In this document: piece by piece, positions 1 through 6,493 of the stretch | Layout: each line of letters begins with the position of its first letter | How positions within the stretch are numbered: the stretch's first letter is position 1 | Translations under genes and position numbers: made by a program | Notes under the pieces: generated by a model | The model's input: the letters and a program-made list of their open reading frames with translations, nothing else | Told to the model about the DNA's origin: nothing | Databases searched by the model: none | Source of the DNA: DASXZH01 sp036502005 | GTDB taxonomy: Bacteria > Armatimonadota > Fimbriimonadia > Fimbriimonadales > Fimbriimonadaceae | Direction: 5' to 3' | Length of the DNA: 12,476 bases | NCBI GenBank assembly: GCA_036502005.1 | Contig: DASXZH010000091.1 | Coordinates: forward strand, 1 to 12,476

Positions 1-25
1 GTACAAAACGAAATCGTTCTTCCAT
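1..25 (-). CDS. Partial transposase N-terminus, IS481-like (runs off the left edge)
   Basis: Only the first eight codons are in the window, reading MEERFRFV, so this is a weak identification. The start ATG (25-23) has a good ribosome binding site, AAGGAG at 35-40, nine bases upstream. From memory, IS481-family (rve integrase) transposases often begin with a similar charged and aromatic stretch before a helix-turn-helix. The tandem repeats just outside the gene look like the terminal repeats of such an element, which supports the reading. If correct, a DDE transposase extends left of the window. It could equally be a small unrelated gene. Confidence 0.35.
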
Positions 26-84
26 TACCGAACACTCCTTCCATGGCATTGACCTTGACCCTCCTAAAGGATCAAGGACACACC

Positions 85-132
85 ATGTGTAACCTATGTG
101 TCCGGAACAATGTGTAACCTATCTGTCGGAAC
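85..132. repeat. Two tandem 24-bp repeats, period 25
   Basis: ATGTGTAACCTATGTGTC followed by CGGAAC (85-108) is repeated as ATGTGTAACCTATCTGTC followed by GGAAC (110-132). The only differences are one substitution and one deleted C. They probably bind the transposase of the adjoining insertion sequence. No further copy is seen in the window. Confidence 0.85.
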
Positions 133-137
133 GCTCA

Positions 138-1346
138 CTACCGACTCGCCTGGCCAACCAGCGGATCAATCAGCGCCTCAAACTGCTCCGAGGTCAGCTC
201 CGGGCGCAGTTCGTTATACCGAACAACGCCTTTGCTGTCGATAATCGCCATGTGCGGGATTGAATGCACGCCAAATGCGGGATCGAACGCGTCCTTGGTG
301 CTAAACGCCACCGGCCAGGTCATGTCCTTCTTCTTCATGAACACCGGCATAAGGCCGATTTCCTTTGCTGGATCGCCTTTGCAGTCGATCCTGCCAGCCG
401 GGTCATAGTCTGCTCCTTGAATCGACGTAACCCCTACAAACGTGACCGGCTGGCCCTTGTAATGGTCCACCATCTCACGAATGTGAGGAAAAGCCGCTAC
501 GCAAGGCTGGCACCACGTCGTCCAAAAGTCGAGCACCACCACCCGGCCGGCAAGATCCGAGAGTTTGTGGACGTTGGGGTCGCTGCACCAACGGAACTCG
601 ATTTCTGGGCTCTTATGCCCGATTAGAGTGCCGTTTAGAGCCGGACCCGTAAAGGTTTCGTAGTCCATCTCCACCCGTGGCCTATCTTCCGCTGAGAGCT
701 TGCCCTTATCCAGCGATCGTTTATCCAACGCGCCACAGACCTTTCGGATCTTAGCGAGGAGAGCCGTATCCTTCGGAAAGTCGGTTTTGGTCCAGTCGTA
801 AAACATGCTCATGACGCCGTGGTCCCAACTGTCCATGTGGTCAGTTTTTTTCAGCCAGTTCATGGTTTTATCCATATTCGAAGGCATGTCTGGCTTATCC
901 GCTTGCATGCAGCAAAACAGAACATAAAAAACCTGGGATTCATCTGCCGAGTTCATAAGATCTTCGGTGCCAGGCTCATTCAAAGCCGCCTTCAGGGCTT
1001 TACCCGCATTAGGCGTTGAATAGGAAGCGAACGCCCGCGTGTAGGCGATTCTCGCCTTTTCAGCTTGGTTGGGCGCGGGCAGGGCGTCTAGCCTCGCGAT
1101 GATTTTCGGCCGCAAGTCGTCTAGACGGGCGAATCCATACGAGCACAGTGTGTTAAGCTGCTTTTGATCAAGGGTCCCAAAATCGATCTCGCCCGCCACG
1201 TGTTCCGAAAAAGCTTTTGTTTCGGCGTCGTCTTTAAGTTGCCCTTTTGTGTGAGTTAGAAACTCCTTCATCGCGTCATCGAAGCTCAAATGGCTTGGCG
1301 CTTGAAGCGTGCCCATCAGAATCGGCAGAATTAAACTTGCAATCAT
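138..1346 (-). CDS. TlpA/ResA-like extracytoplasmic thioredoxin-fold protein
   Basis: A 402-residue protein with a short hydrophobic N-terminus (about residues 1-16, MIASLILPILMGTLQA) that looks like a signal peptide without a charged n-region. Residues 20-240 are a helical, charged region I do not recognise. Residues 243-398 form a TlpA/ResA-type redoxin domain with active site WCQPC (C279, C282) in the context LDFWTTWCQPC, and a cis-proline in HSIPHMAIID (P364). Such proteins reduce or exchange disulfides outside the cytoplasm. It is the last gene of a four-gene unit. Its ATG lies two bases after the upstream TAA, so it is probably translated by coupling. Its redoxin domain is related to, but clearly different from, the two upstream fusion proteins. 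The partner and substrate are unknown. The stop codon lies only about 5 bp from an IS-like end, so truncation of the last residues cannot be excluded, although the C-terminus looks of normal length. Confidence 0.88.
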   Translation of the reverse strand: MIASLILPILMGTLQAPSHLSFDDAMKEFLTHTKGQLKDDAETKAFSEHVAGEIDFGTLDQKQLNTLCSYGFARLDDLRPKIIARLDALPAPNQAEKARIAYTRAFASYSTPNAGKALKAALNEPGTEDLMNSADESQVFYVLFCCMQADKPDMPSNMDKTMNWLKKTDHMDSWDHGVMSMFYDWTKTDFPKDTALLAKIRKVCGALDKRSLDKGKLSAEDRPRVEMDYETFTGPALNGTLIGHKSPEIEFRWCSDPNVHKLSDLAGRVVVLDFWTTWCQPCVAAFPHIREMVDHYKGQPVTFVGVTSIQGADYDPAGRIDCKGDPAKEIGLMPVFMKKKDMTWPVAFSTKDAFDPAFGVHSIPHMAIIDSKGVVRYNELRPELTSEQFEALIDPLVGQASR

Positions 1347-1348
1347 CG

Positions 1349-2569
1349 TTACTTGACCCCCAGAGATTCAAGAGCGTTGCGGAGACCCATTTCATCCCAA
1401 GCGTCAGCTTCGTAAACAACCTTGCCGTTTGAATCTAATAGGATGTTGGTGGGGCACCAATGGATTCCGAATGGGACCAGGCTGGCGTAATCCGGCAGCT
1501 TCGGCCCCCTATAATCGGGGTATCCAGTCTTTGGATTTATGGCGGCCATTGGACCACTCAATACGGTGGTGAAATGCAGTCCCGCCTCCTTCATATATTT
1601 GGCGACGCTGGCTGCGGAATCTTGATCGTCGATGGCAAGAACGCCGAGCCCCTTATCTTTCATCTCTTCGTAGAATAGATCCAGTTTAGGATGCTCAGCC
1701 CGGCATGGCGGGCAGTGAACGAACCAGAAAGTAATCAGCAAAGCCTTCTTTCCGGCAAGCGCTTCCGAAAGAGAGATCCGTGGACCCTCCGGTGTTGGAA
1801 GAGCGATCGCAGGCGCGGTTGCGCCGATGGCGATCAGTGGGGTTTCCTGGGGCAGGTTGCCACCTTGAGCGACCATTCCCGGCGCGGGCTTAAACTTAAA
1901 ATCCGCAGGGGTCATATCTGGATTAGCTTTAAAGTTTGAAACGGAAAAATCTAATACAAACGGTCTTCCGCCATCGAATTCGGTATGGATAATCCGGTGG
2001 ACGACATTGTCGTCCCCGATATAAAGCTTGTAGCTGATGGGATATCCACCCACTACATCGGCCTCTACAACATGGTAATTGTTGCCTTCCCAGGTTTCGT
2101 CCGGCAGCAGCTTTTTGGTAGGGGGATGGGGCGCTTCGATAGCCTTGTCAAAAGATCCAGTTACATAAAGCAGGAACAGGTCGTTATGGAACCAGTGCCA
2201 CTCTTCTGAAGTTCGATCTATCGGGCCCTGATTGTAGGCGGCTTTGCCGATGTAATACATCTTTTTGCCATCGCTCTGGTATTTGTTCGTTCTATCTTCA
2301 TTGCTATCCTTACTTGTTGCGATGATGTAGTTTGGATGCAAGAACGTCACGGTGACATTTTCGGAGATAGTCTCCGCCGGGCGATTTTTGGTGGCGGGAA
2401 AGTGGCGGACTGCAACCGAGTCGCAACTGAAACCCTTCATGGATTTGGCGTATGTCTCCACATCGGCAACTAGGCGATCGGCACCCTTGGCGTGATCCGG
2501 AGCCGATGGCATGGCGCTGCATGCAATCGCGCTAAGCGCAGCAATCAAACAAACACGTTTGTTCATCAT
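1349..2569 (-). CDS. LolA/DUF2092-like domain fused to a TlpA-type thioredoxin (paralogue 2)
   Basis: A 406-residue protein with an N-terminal export signal (residues 1-20, hydrophobic CLIAALSAIACSAM). C17 is not in a convincing lipobox, so lipidation is uncertain. Residues 30-230 resemble the LolA/DUF2092 fold, including VTVTFLHPNYIIATS and a region on to GGYPISYKLYIGDDNVVHRI. Residues 245-405 are a redoxin domain with FWFVHCPPC (C286, C289) and a presumed cis-proline P373 preceded by C372 in HWCPTNILLD. A roughly 30-residue insert before it (T335-L364) is identical to that of the paralogue encoded at 2877-4112. The ribosome binding site AAGGGAG lies six bases before the first of two ATGs. 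It probably acts in the periplasm or on the outer membrane as a thiol-disulfide protein. The role of the lipid-binding-like domain is not known to me. Confidence 0.88.
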   Translation of the reverse strand: MMNKRVCLIAALSAIACSAMPSAPDHAKGADRLVADVETYAKSMKGFSCDSVAVRHFPATKNRPAETISENVTVTFLHPNYIIATSKDSNEDRTNKYQSDGKKMYYIGKAAYNQGPIDRTSEEWHWFHNDLFLLYVTGSFDKAIEAPHPPTKKLLPDETWEGNNYHVVEADVVGGYPISYKLYIGDDNVVHRIIHTEFDGGRPFVLDFSVSNFKANPDMTPADFKFKPAPGMVAQGGNLPQETPLIAIGATAPAIALPTPEGPRISLSEALAGKKALLITFWFVHCPPCRAEHPKLDLFYEEMKDKGLGVLAIDDQDSAASVAKYMKEAGLHFTTVLSGPMAAINPKTGYPDYRGPKLPDYASLVPFGIHWCPTNILLDSNGKVVYEADAWDEMGLRNALESLGVK

Positions 2570-2595
2570 ATTTTTCTCCCTTTATCGATTCCGTC

Positions 2596-2880
2596 TCATT
2601 TTTCGGAAGTCACTTCCTTCTGCACGGTGTCCTTTGCTCTCTTCTGCAAATGACTATCCTTGTCTTGGACCGCCTTATTCCGCGTTAATCCGTGCGAGTT
2701 CCTTTGTGGGTTCGGATGGTTTCTCGCTGCCGAGGCGCCGCTGGCACGCCCGCGTTTTCCCATCGTGCCCGTCAGATGTACAACCATACCGGTGGGGATT
2801 CTGGAGTAGACGAAAGCGCACGTGGCAAGGGCAGCCGCTATTACGGCTGCCCCAACCTTCCAAGATATTTTTTTATTCAC
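2596..2880 (-). CDS. Small single-pass membrane protein, unknown function
   Basis: A 94-residue frame that fills the gap between the two paralogous redox genes. It begins at a GTG that overlaps the TGA stop of the upstream gene in a GTGA arrangement, which implies translational coupling. It stops 26 nt before the next start. Residues 9-26 (VGAAVIAAALATCAFVYS) form one membrane segment after a lysine-rich start. The rest is a very basic, polar tail with no recognised domain. A lipobox reading of LATC was considered and is poor. Its position suggests it serves the flanking thioredoxin-like proteins, for example as an anchor, but that is inference. It could be a fortuitous frame; the tight spacing on both sides argues for a real gene. 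Confidence 0.55.
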   Translation of the reverse strand: MNKKISWKVGAAVIAAALATCAFVYSRIPTGMVVHLTGTMGKRGRASGASAARNHPNPQRNSHGLTRNKAVQDKDSHLQKRAKDTVQKEVTSEK

Positions 2881-4112
2881 TTGACGCCCAAAGATGCGAG
2901 CGCGGCCCGAAGTCCGGCTTCATCCCACCCGGTAGAAACGTAGACCACTTCGCCCTCTGAGTTCAGCAGAACGTTCGTTGGACAAGCATGGACGCCATAA
3001 GGGTCGAGTGATGCGTAATCGGGTAGCTTTGGCCCACGGTAATCCGGATATCCGGTCTTCGGGTTTATTGCCGCCATGGGGCCGCTGAGCACCGTTCTAA
3101 ACGTGAGACCGGCTCCTTGCCAATAACGAGTTACATCCTTTGCCGTATCCTGGTCATCAACGGAAAGAAGGCCGAATCCCTGATCCTTCAATTCGCGATA
3201 AAGCGCTTCCAGCTTTGGATGCTCAGCCCGGCAAGGCTGACAGTGAACGAACCAGAAATTGAGCAAAAGAGCTTTCTTTCCCGCCAAGGCTTCCGTGAGG
3301 GACAGCCGCTGCCCCGAGGGGGTTGGCAATGAGAAAGGCGCTGCCTCTCTGCCCACCGTGATCAGTGGAGTTTCCCCACGCATGTAATCCTTGCTGCTAA
3401 AAAGTTTTTGACCAGCAGCGGGCGCGAACTTGAATGCGCTCATCGAAACGTCGGGGTTTGCTTCGAAGGTTTGAAGCGTGAAATCCAAAATCAAAGGATG
3501 CCCTTCGTTGGTCTCCGTATGAAGGATGCGACGAACGATGTTGTCGTCGCCAACATAGATTTTGTAGTCGATCGGGTACCCGCCGGCGAGGGCCACGTCG
3601 ATCACGCGGCATTTCTTACCGTCCACGTCTTCGTCGTCTAGCAAAGTCGTCGTCGGTTTGGTTGGCAGTTCGAACGCCTTGTCGAAAGAGCCCGAGACGA
3701 GCATGATGAGCAGGTCGTTGTGGTACCAGTGAAAGTCCTCGGCCTTTTTGTCGATCGGCTCCTTGCTGTAGTTTGCGCCGCCCGAGAAATACACGTTCTT
3801 GCCATCGCAGACTTGTTTATAACTTGAGGGCGCATTCGAGTCTTTCGCGGTCACGAAGAACATGTTTGGCCGCTCGAACGTAACGTCCAGAGTCTCGTCC
3901 ATCTTCATCGGCGCTTTTCCCGTCGAGGAGTTGTAAATCCTTCGCGCGAGCAGCGTGCAGTGGAACCCGTGGAAATTCTTCGCTGTATCCTCCACAGATC
4001 GAAGCAGGGCCGCTCCAGCAGATTCGGATTTTGGGCCTGTAGCCCCGACGGCGCTACCAATCAGTGTCACCGCACAGACGCTAAAAACGAGGCCGATTTT
4101 CTTAACGATCAT
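2877..4112 (-). CDS. LolA/DUF2092-like domain fused to a TlpA-type thioredoxin (paralogue 1)
   Basis: A 411-residue protein and first gene of the four-gene redox unit. Residues 1-24 are a signal peptide (KKIGLVFSVCAVTLIGSAVGA). Residues 34-235 are the LolA/DUF2092-like part, with a DFHWYHNDLLIMLVSGSFDKA segment closely matched in the paralogue at 1349-2569. Residues 250-410 are the redoxin domain with FWFVHCQPC (C291, C294), the insert T340-L369, and presumed cis-proline P378 preceded by C377 (HACPTNVLLN). The two fusions are similar along their whole length, so they arose by tandem duplication, with the small membrane-protein gene now between them. AAAGGAG lies ten bases before the ATG. A conserved regulatory element sits about 100 bp upstream. 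The predicted role is thiol-disulfide exchange outside the cytoplasm; the substrate is unknown. Confidence 0.88.
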   Translation of the reverse strand: MIVKKIGLVFSVCAVTLIGSAVGATGPKSESAGAALLRSVEDTAKNFHGFHCTLLARRIYNSSTGKAPMKMDETLDVTFERPNMFFVTAKDSNAPSSYKQVCDGKNVYFSGGANYSKEPIDKKAEDFHWYHNDLLIMLVSGSFDKAFELPTKPTTTLLDDEDVDGKKCRVIDVALAGGYPIDYKIYVGDDNIVRRILHTETNEGHPLILDFTLQTFEANPDVSMSAFKFAPAAGQKLFSSKDYMRGETPLITVGREAAPFSLPTPSGQRLSLTEALAGKKALLLNFWFVHCQPCRAEHPKLEALYRELKDQGFGLLSVDDQDTAKDVTRYWQGAGLTFRTVLSGPMAAINPKTGYPDYRGPKLPDYASLDPYGVHACPTNVLLNSEGEVVYVSTGWDEAGLRAALASLGVK

Positions 4113-4213
4113 TGATATTTAACTCCTTTCATTAGGTTGCGTGCGTAGTCGTGGGTTCCCACATATTTATCCATCGTAATTTTTCTAACACCAAGCCCAA
4201 ACTCACTGTCACT

Positions 4214-4251
4214 TTAACCTGGATGCGTCAACAAAACGTATACAGGCAACC
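4214..4251 (-). promoter_or_regulatory. Conserved regulatory element, copy 1 (upstream of the redox unit)
   Basis: Read on the minus strand, the core TGTATACGTTTTGTTGACGC (4225-4244) matches the copy at 7514-7533 in 18 of 20 bases. GGTTG lies two bases before the core and GTTAA six bases after it, and both flanks are kept at the other copy. TGTATAC and TGTTGAC are spaced 11 bp apart as direct repeats. It lies about 100 bp upstream of the first redox gene and just beyond the stop of the sulfotransferase gene. TTGACG resembles a -35 box, but I find no -10 box conserved at the right spacing in both copies. An imperfect palindrome, GTGGG-TT-CCCAC (4151-4162), lies between it and the start codon. 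Confidence 0.6.
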
Positions 4252-4264
4252 GCTCCTAAAAAGA

Positions 4265-6133
4265 CTACGGCTTACTTGTTTCCGATACCAACTCCCGAAA
4301 GGCTCCGAGCCATGGTTCGTAGCGCTTCCATCGCTCCACCGAGCTTTGGTAGATTGCCTGGCGGGCCTGCCAGTTGCTCGGCGTGTGAAGAACACGCACG
4401 TTTTCCTCGGGTCGTAAGCACGAATCTTCCCAGGGCAGCCCGCAGAACTCGATAACTCTCCGCAGCGTCGCTTCGCGATCGCTGACTACTTCTTCATAAT
4501 CCACTTCTAGAAACCGGTTTGGCGGTAAGACCCTCCGCCAATGGTCGACGAGTTTCTTGTATTGCTTGTAGTAGAACAATATCTCTTCTCGGCTCCGAAA
4601 GGCAGCCGCTTTGCCGCGGAAAGGCGTGAGGTACAGCGAAATGCAGTTATCGATCGGATTTCGGCGACAGTGAATGATTCGCGCATTTGGCAAAAGAACG
4701 TGGATCATGCCCAGTTCGAAGACGTTTTCGGGAAATTTGTCGGTGACTCGTCGGGCATCAGGGCCAATGGAACGGAGTAGTTTTTCATAGCCATCAGTTG
4801 CTGCGAGAGCGGCCTTGGGATCTTGGGCGAGGCCGATCAACCCTTCCTTTTGGGTGCTCAAATCGTTCCAATACTTAAGCTCGGATCCTGCCGCAACCTG
4901 CGAGTGGCAAGAGATGATTTGCTCCATCAGGCTTGTACCCGAGCGGGGCAATCCAACGATCAGCAACGGCAACTCCGTTTGCGAGCCGATGTTCCTGCCT
5001 TGCTTGAAGAACGCAGGCGTAAAGGTGCGAATGTCCCTCTCGATACGTCCCTTGAACTCGCTCCTGCTTAATGGCAGAGCGTTCGGGGCTTCTTGAGCGA
5101 GGGCTAGCTGATTTGACTCATCCATGCTGGCCATTGCCAACTCATAATCGCCAAGGTCGTCGTAGATTTTCGATAGCGCCGTAAATAGCTGTACCCGGTC
5201 CTCTCCGGTCAGCCGCTGATCTTGCAGAAGGACCTTAAGTTTTTCCACCAAAAGCCAATCTTCATTGGTCATTTTGCGGCTCGTCACGAGCCCCAGGTAT
5301 GCATTGGCTTGAACCGGCTGCAGTTCGATCGAGCGCTCGAAACTTGCGATAGCCCCTTCGAAATCTCCGTAATCAGAAAGGCCAAAGCCAAGTGCGCTGT
5401 GGGCGCCCGCAGAATTTGGATCTAGAGCGAGGCTAATGCGCACGTGCTCCATGGACTCCTTGGCCGCTCCGTGCTGTTCCAAGGCACTTGCAAGCAGCAA
5501 ATGGGCAGCGACAGAATTCGGGCTCAACTCAACTAACTTCCTGAAATGAGCGGCCGCCTCCTCCCGCTTGCGTTGCTCAAGCAGAAAAAGCCCACGGCTT
5601 TCATGGCCCAGGATCGTATTTCGGGCAAGCTCCGCTGCCCGCTGGAAGTGCTCGGCCGCCTTTGACTTGTTGCCCAACTTCTTCATGGCGTATCCCAAGT
5701 TCAAATGGGCTGCGGCCAGACTGGGGTTCAATGCAATGGCTCGCTCAAGTGCTTCCGCCGAATCCCTATATCGCCCAACTTCTAAGAGGCAAATTCCGAG
5801 ATTGTTGTGGGCATTCACATAACTCGGTCGAATGGCGACCGCGCGCTCACAAAGAGCAATGGCTTCGGCTACGCCCCCTTCCTTGCGAAGCAGAGACGCG
5901 AGGCTGTTGAGAGACTCCACATGATTTGGCTCGATGCCAAGTATCTTATCGAGCAACTCTCGCTCCTGGAGGGCATCACCATTCCTATTGGCAATAACTC
6001 GCAAGAGATGAAGGGCGAGTAGGTGACAAGAATCGATTTCGAGAATTTGCCTTGCCAGGCCACCGGCCTTCGCAATGAGGCCGCTTTTATAGGCGGCCTC
6101 CGCGCTAGCCCAAAGTGATTCCACTTCCCTCAT
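4265..6133 (-). CDS. TPR-repeat sulfotransferase
   Basis: A 622-residue protein without a signal peptide, so probably cytoplasmic or at the inner face of the membrane. Residues 1-345 are tandem tetratricopeptide repeats, with units such as AHNNLGICLLEVGRYRDSAE (108-127) and AHLNLGYAMKKLGNKSKAAE. Residues 388-615 are a PAPS-dependent sulfotransferase domain. The 5'-phosphosulfate loop is GLPRSGTS (394-401). The 3'-phosphate site is CRRNPIDNCIS (489-499). DKFPEN (465-470) and the C-terminal SSVERWKRYEPWL are typical of the TPR/Sulfotransfer_3 class. The family transfers sulfate from PAPS to a hydroxyl of a sugar or tyrosine; the acceptor here is unknown. It is third in a unit after a prepilin and a lipoprotein, 30 bp downstream of the latter. 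The ribosome binding site is weak (AGG three bases from the ATG), which suggests dependence on upstream translation. Confidence 0.9.
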   Translation of the reverse strand: MREVESLWASAEAAYKSGLIAKAGGLARQILEIDSCHLLALHLLRVIANRNGDALQERELLDKILGIEPNHVESLNSLASLLRKEGGVAEAIALCERAVAIRPSYVNAHNNLGICLLEVGRYRDSAEALERAIALNPSLAAAHLNLGYAMKKLGNKSKAAEHFQRAAELARNTILGHESRGLFLLEQRKREEAAAHFRKLVELSPNSVAAHLLLASALEQHGAAKESMEHVRISLALDPNSAGAHSALGFGLSDYGDFEGAIASFERSIELQPVQANAYLGLVTSRKMTNEDWLLVEKLKVLLQDQRLTGEDRVQLFTALSKIYDDLGDYELAMASMDESNQLALAQEAPNALPLSRSEFKGRIERDIRTFTPAFFKQGRNIGSQTELPLLIVGLPRSGTSLMEQIISCHSQVAAGSELKYWNDLSTQKEGLIGLAQDPKAALAATDGYEKLLRSIGPDARRVTDKFPENVFELGMIHVLLPNARIIHCRRNPIDNCISLYLTPFRGKAAAFRSREEILFYYKQYKKLVDHWRRVLPPNRFLEVDYEEVVSDREATLRRVIEFCGLPWEDSCLRPEENVRVLHTPSNWQARQAIYQSSVERWKRYEPWLGAFRELVSETSKP

Positions 6134-6163
6134 ATGCCTGAGTCAGCCACGCCCTCACGAGGC

Positions 6164-6412
6164 TTAGTGGCCCATGCGATTCGCGGGATTTCCGAGGCCG
6201 CCGGGCATAAGAAGAGCGCGAGCTTTTGGATTGTTTCTCATCTCAGCCTCCCTTTCTGCCGGCGACATGCCTTTCAATCGCTCTTGGAGTTTCGCCCGCT
6301 CGCTTGTCTCCTTGGAGATTACTGCGGAGTTATGGGCCGCAGGGTCGCTCTTACAGCCGGACACAACTACCGCTGCCACGAGTGCAAGAAGCCAGATCGC
6401 TGATCGATGCAT
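6164..6412 (-). CDS. Small lipoprotein, unknown function
   Basis: An 82-residue protein starting at the ATG at 6412, not at the longer frame's ATG at 6463. The shorter start gives a classic lipoprotein signal MHRSAIWLLALVAAVVVSGC with lipobox VSGC (C20). It also has an AGGAG 13 bases upstream, whereas the 6463 ATG lies inside a terminator hairpin. The mature part is short, charged and probably helical (residues 35-60, with KGMSPAEREAEMRNNPKARA), and ends in a glycine- and proline-containing tail. It would be anchored in the cell envelope. It lies between the prepilin and the sulfotransferase and is read with at least the latter. The MSPAEREAEMRNNP type of tail recalls other tiny lipoproteins beside prepilin genes in related bacteria, from memory. 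Function unknown. Confidence 0.75.
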   Translation of the reverse strand: MHRSAIWLLALVAAVVVSGCKSDPAAHNSAVISKETSERAKLQERLKGMSPAEREAEMRNNPKARALLMPGGLGNPANRMGH

Positions 6413-6436
6413 TTGTTTGTCTAATCTCCTGAATAG

Positions 6437-6473
6437 CAAAAATCCGGGATCGCACTTACTCATGCGATCCCGG
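6437..6473 (-). terminator. Intrinsic terminator or attenuator between the prepilin and lipoprotein genes
   Basis: A perfect 11-bp inverted repeat, CCGGGATCGCA (6444-6454) with TGCGATCCCGG (6463-6473) and an 8-nt loop, is followed on the minus strand by ATTTTTGC. It starts 20 bp after the prepilin stop codon. The lipoprotein and sulfotransferase follow without another obvious promoter, so partial read-through is likely and would give much more prepilin mRNA than downstream mRNA. Confidence 0.85.
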
Positions 6474-6493
6474 TTAAGGCCTGCCTCTGCAGA

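Larger units (their letters stand above)
1..137 (-). mobile_element. Probable terminus of an insertion sequence (IS481-like)
   Basis: This stretch lies between the stop codon of the last redox gene and the left edge. It has two tandem copies of a 24-bp unit containing AGGTTACACAT on the minus strand, then about 60 bp of leader with a short hairpin (CCTTGA 53-58 with TCAAGG 72-77), then a Shine-Dalgarno and a short open frame pointing left. Subterminal repeats followed by a transposase start is the usual layout of an IS end. The exact outer boundary cannot be placed, because the other end and any target duplication are outside the window. IS481 is my best guess from the repeat sequence and the first residues of the frame; IS3 or IS21 are alternatives. 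Confidence 0.5.

Noticed and set aside
2803..2860. Lipobox reading (LATC) in the 94-residue protein
   Set aside because: Threonine before the cysteine is atypical, and the hydrophobic stretch continues past it as a normal membrane helix.
2511..2960. Plus-strand frame of 149 codons
   Set aside because: It runs antisense across the ends of two redox genes and the small gene, has no recognisable domain and no good ribosome binding site.
4113..4264. Standard sigma-70 promoter using TTGACG of copy 1
   Set aside because: No acceptable -10 box lies 16-18 bases downstream, and the candidate in copy 2 is not conserved here.
6413..6463. Longer lipoprotein start at 6463 (99 residues)
   Set aside because: It lies inside the terminator hairpin, has no ribosome binding site, and would put 17 charged residues before a classic lipoprotein signal that starts at 6412.
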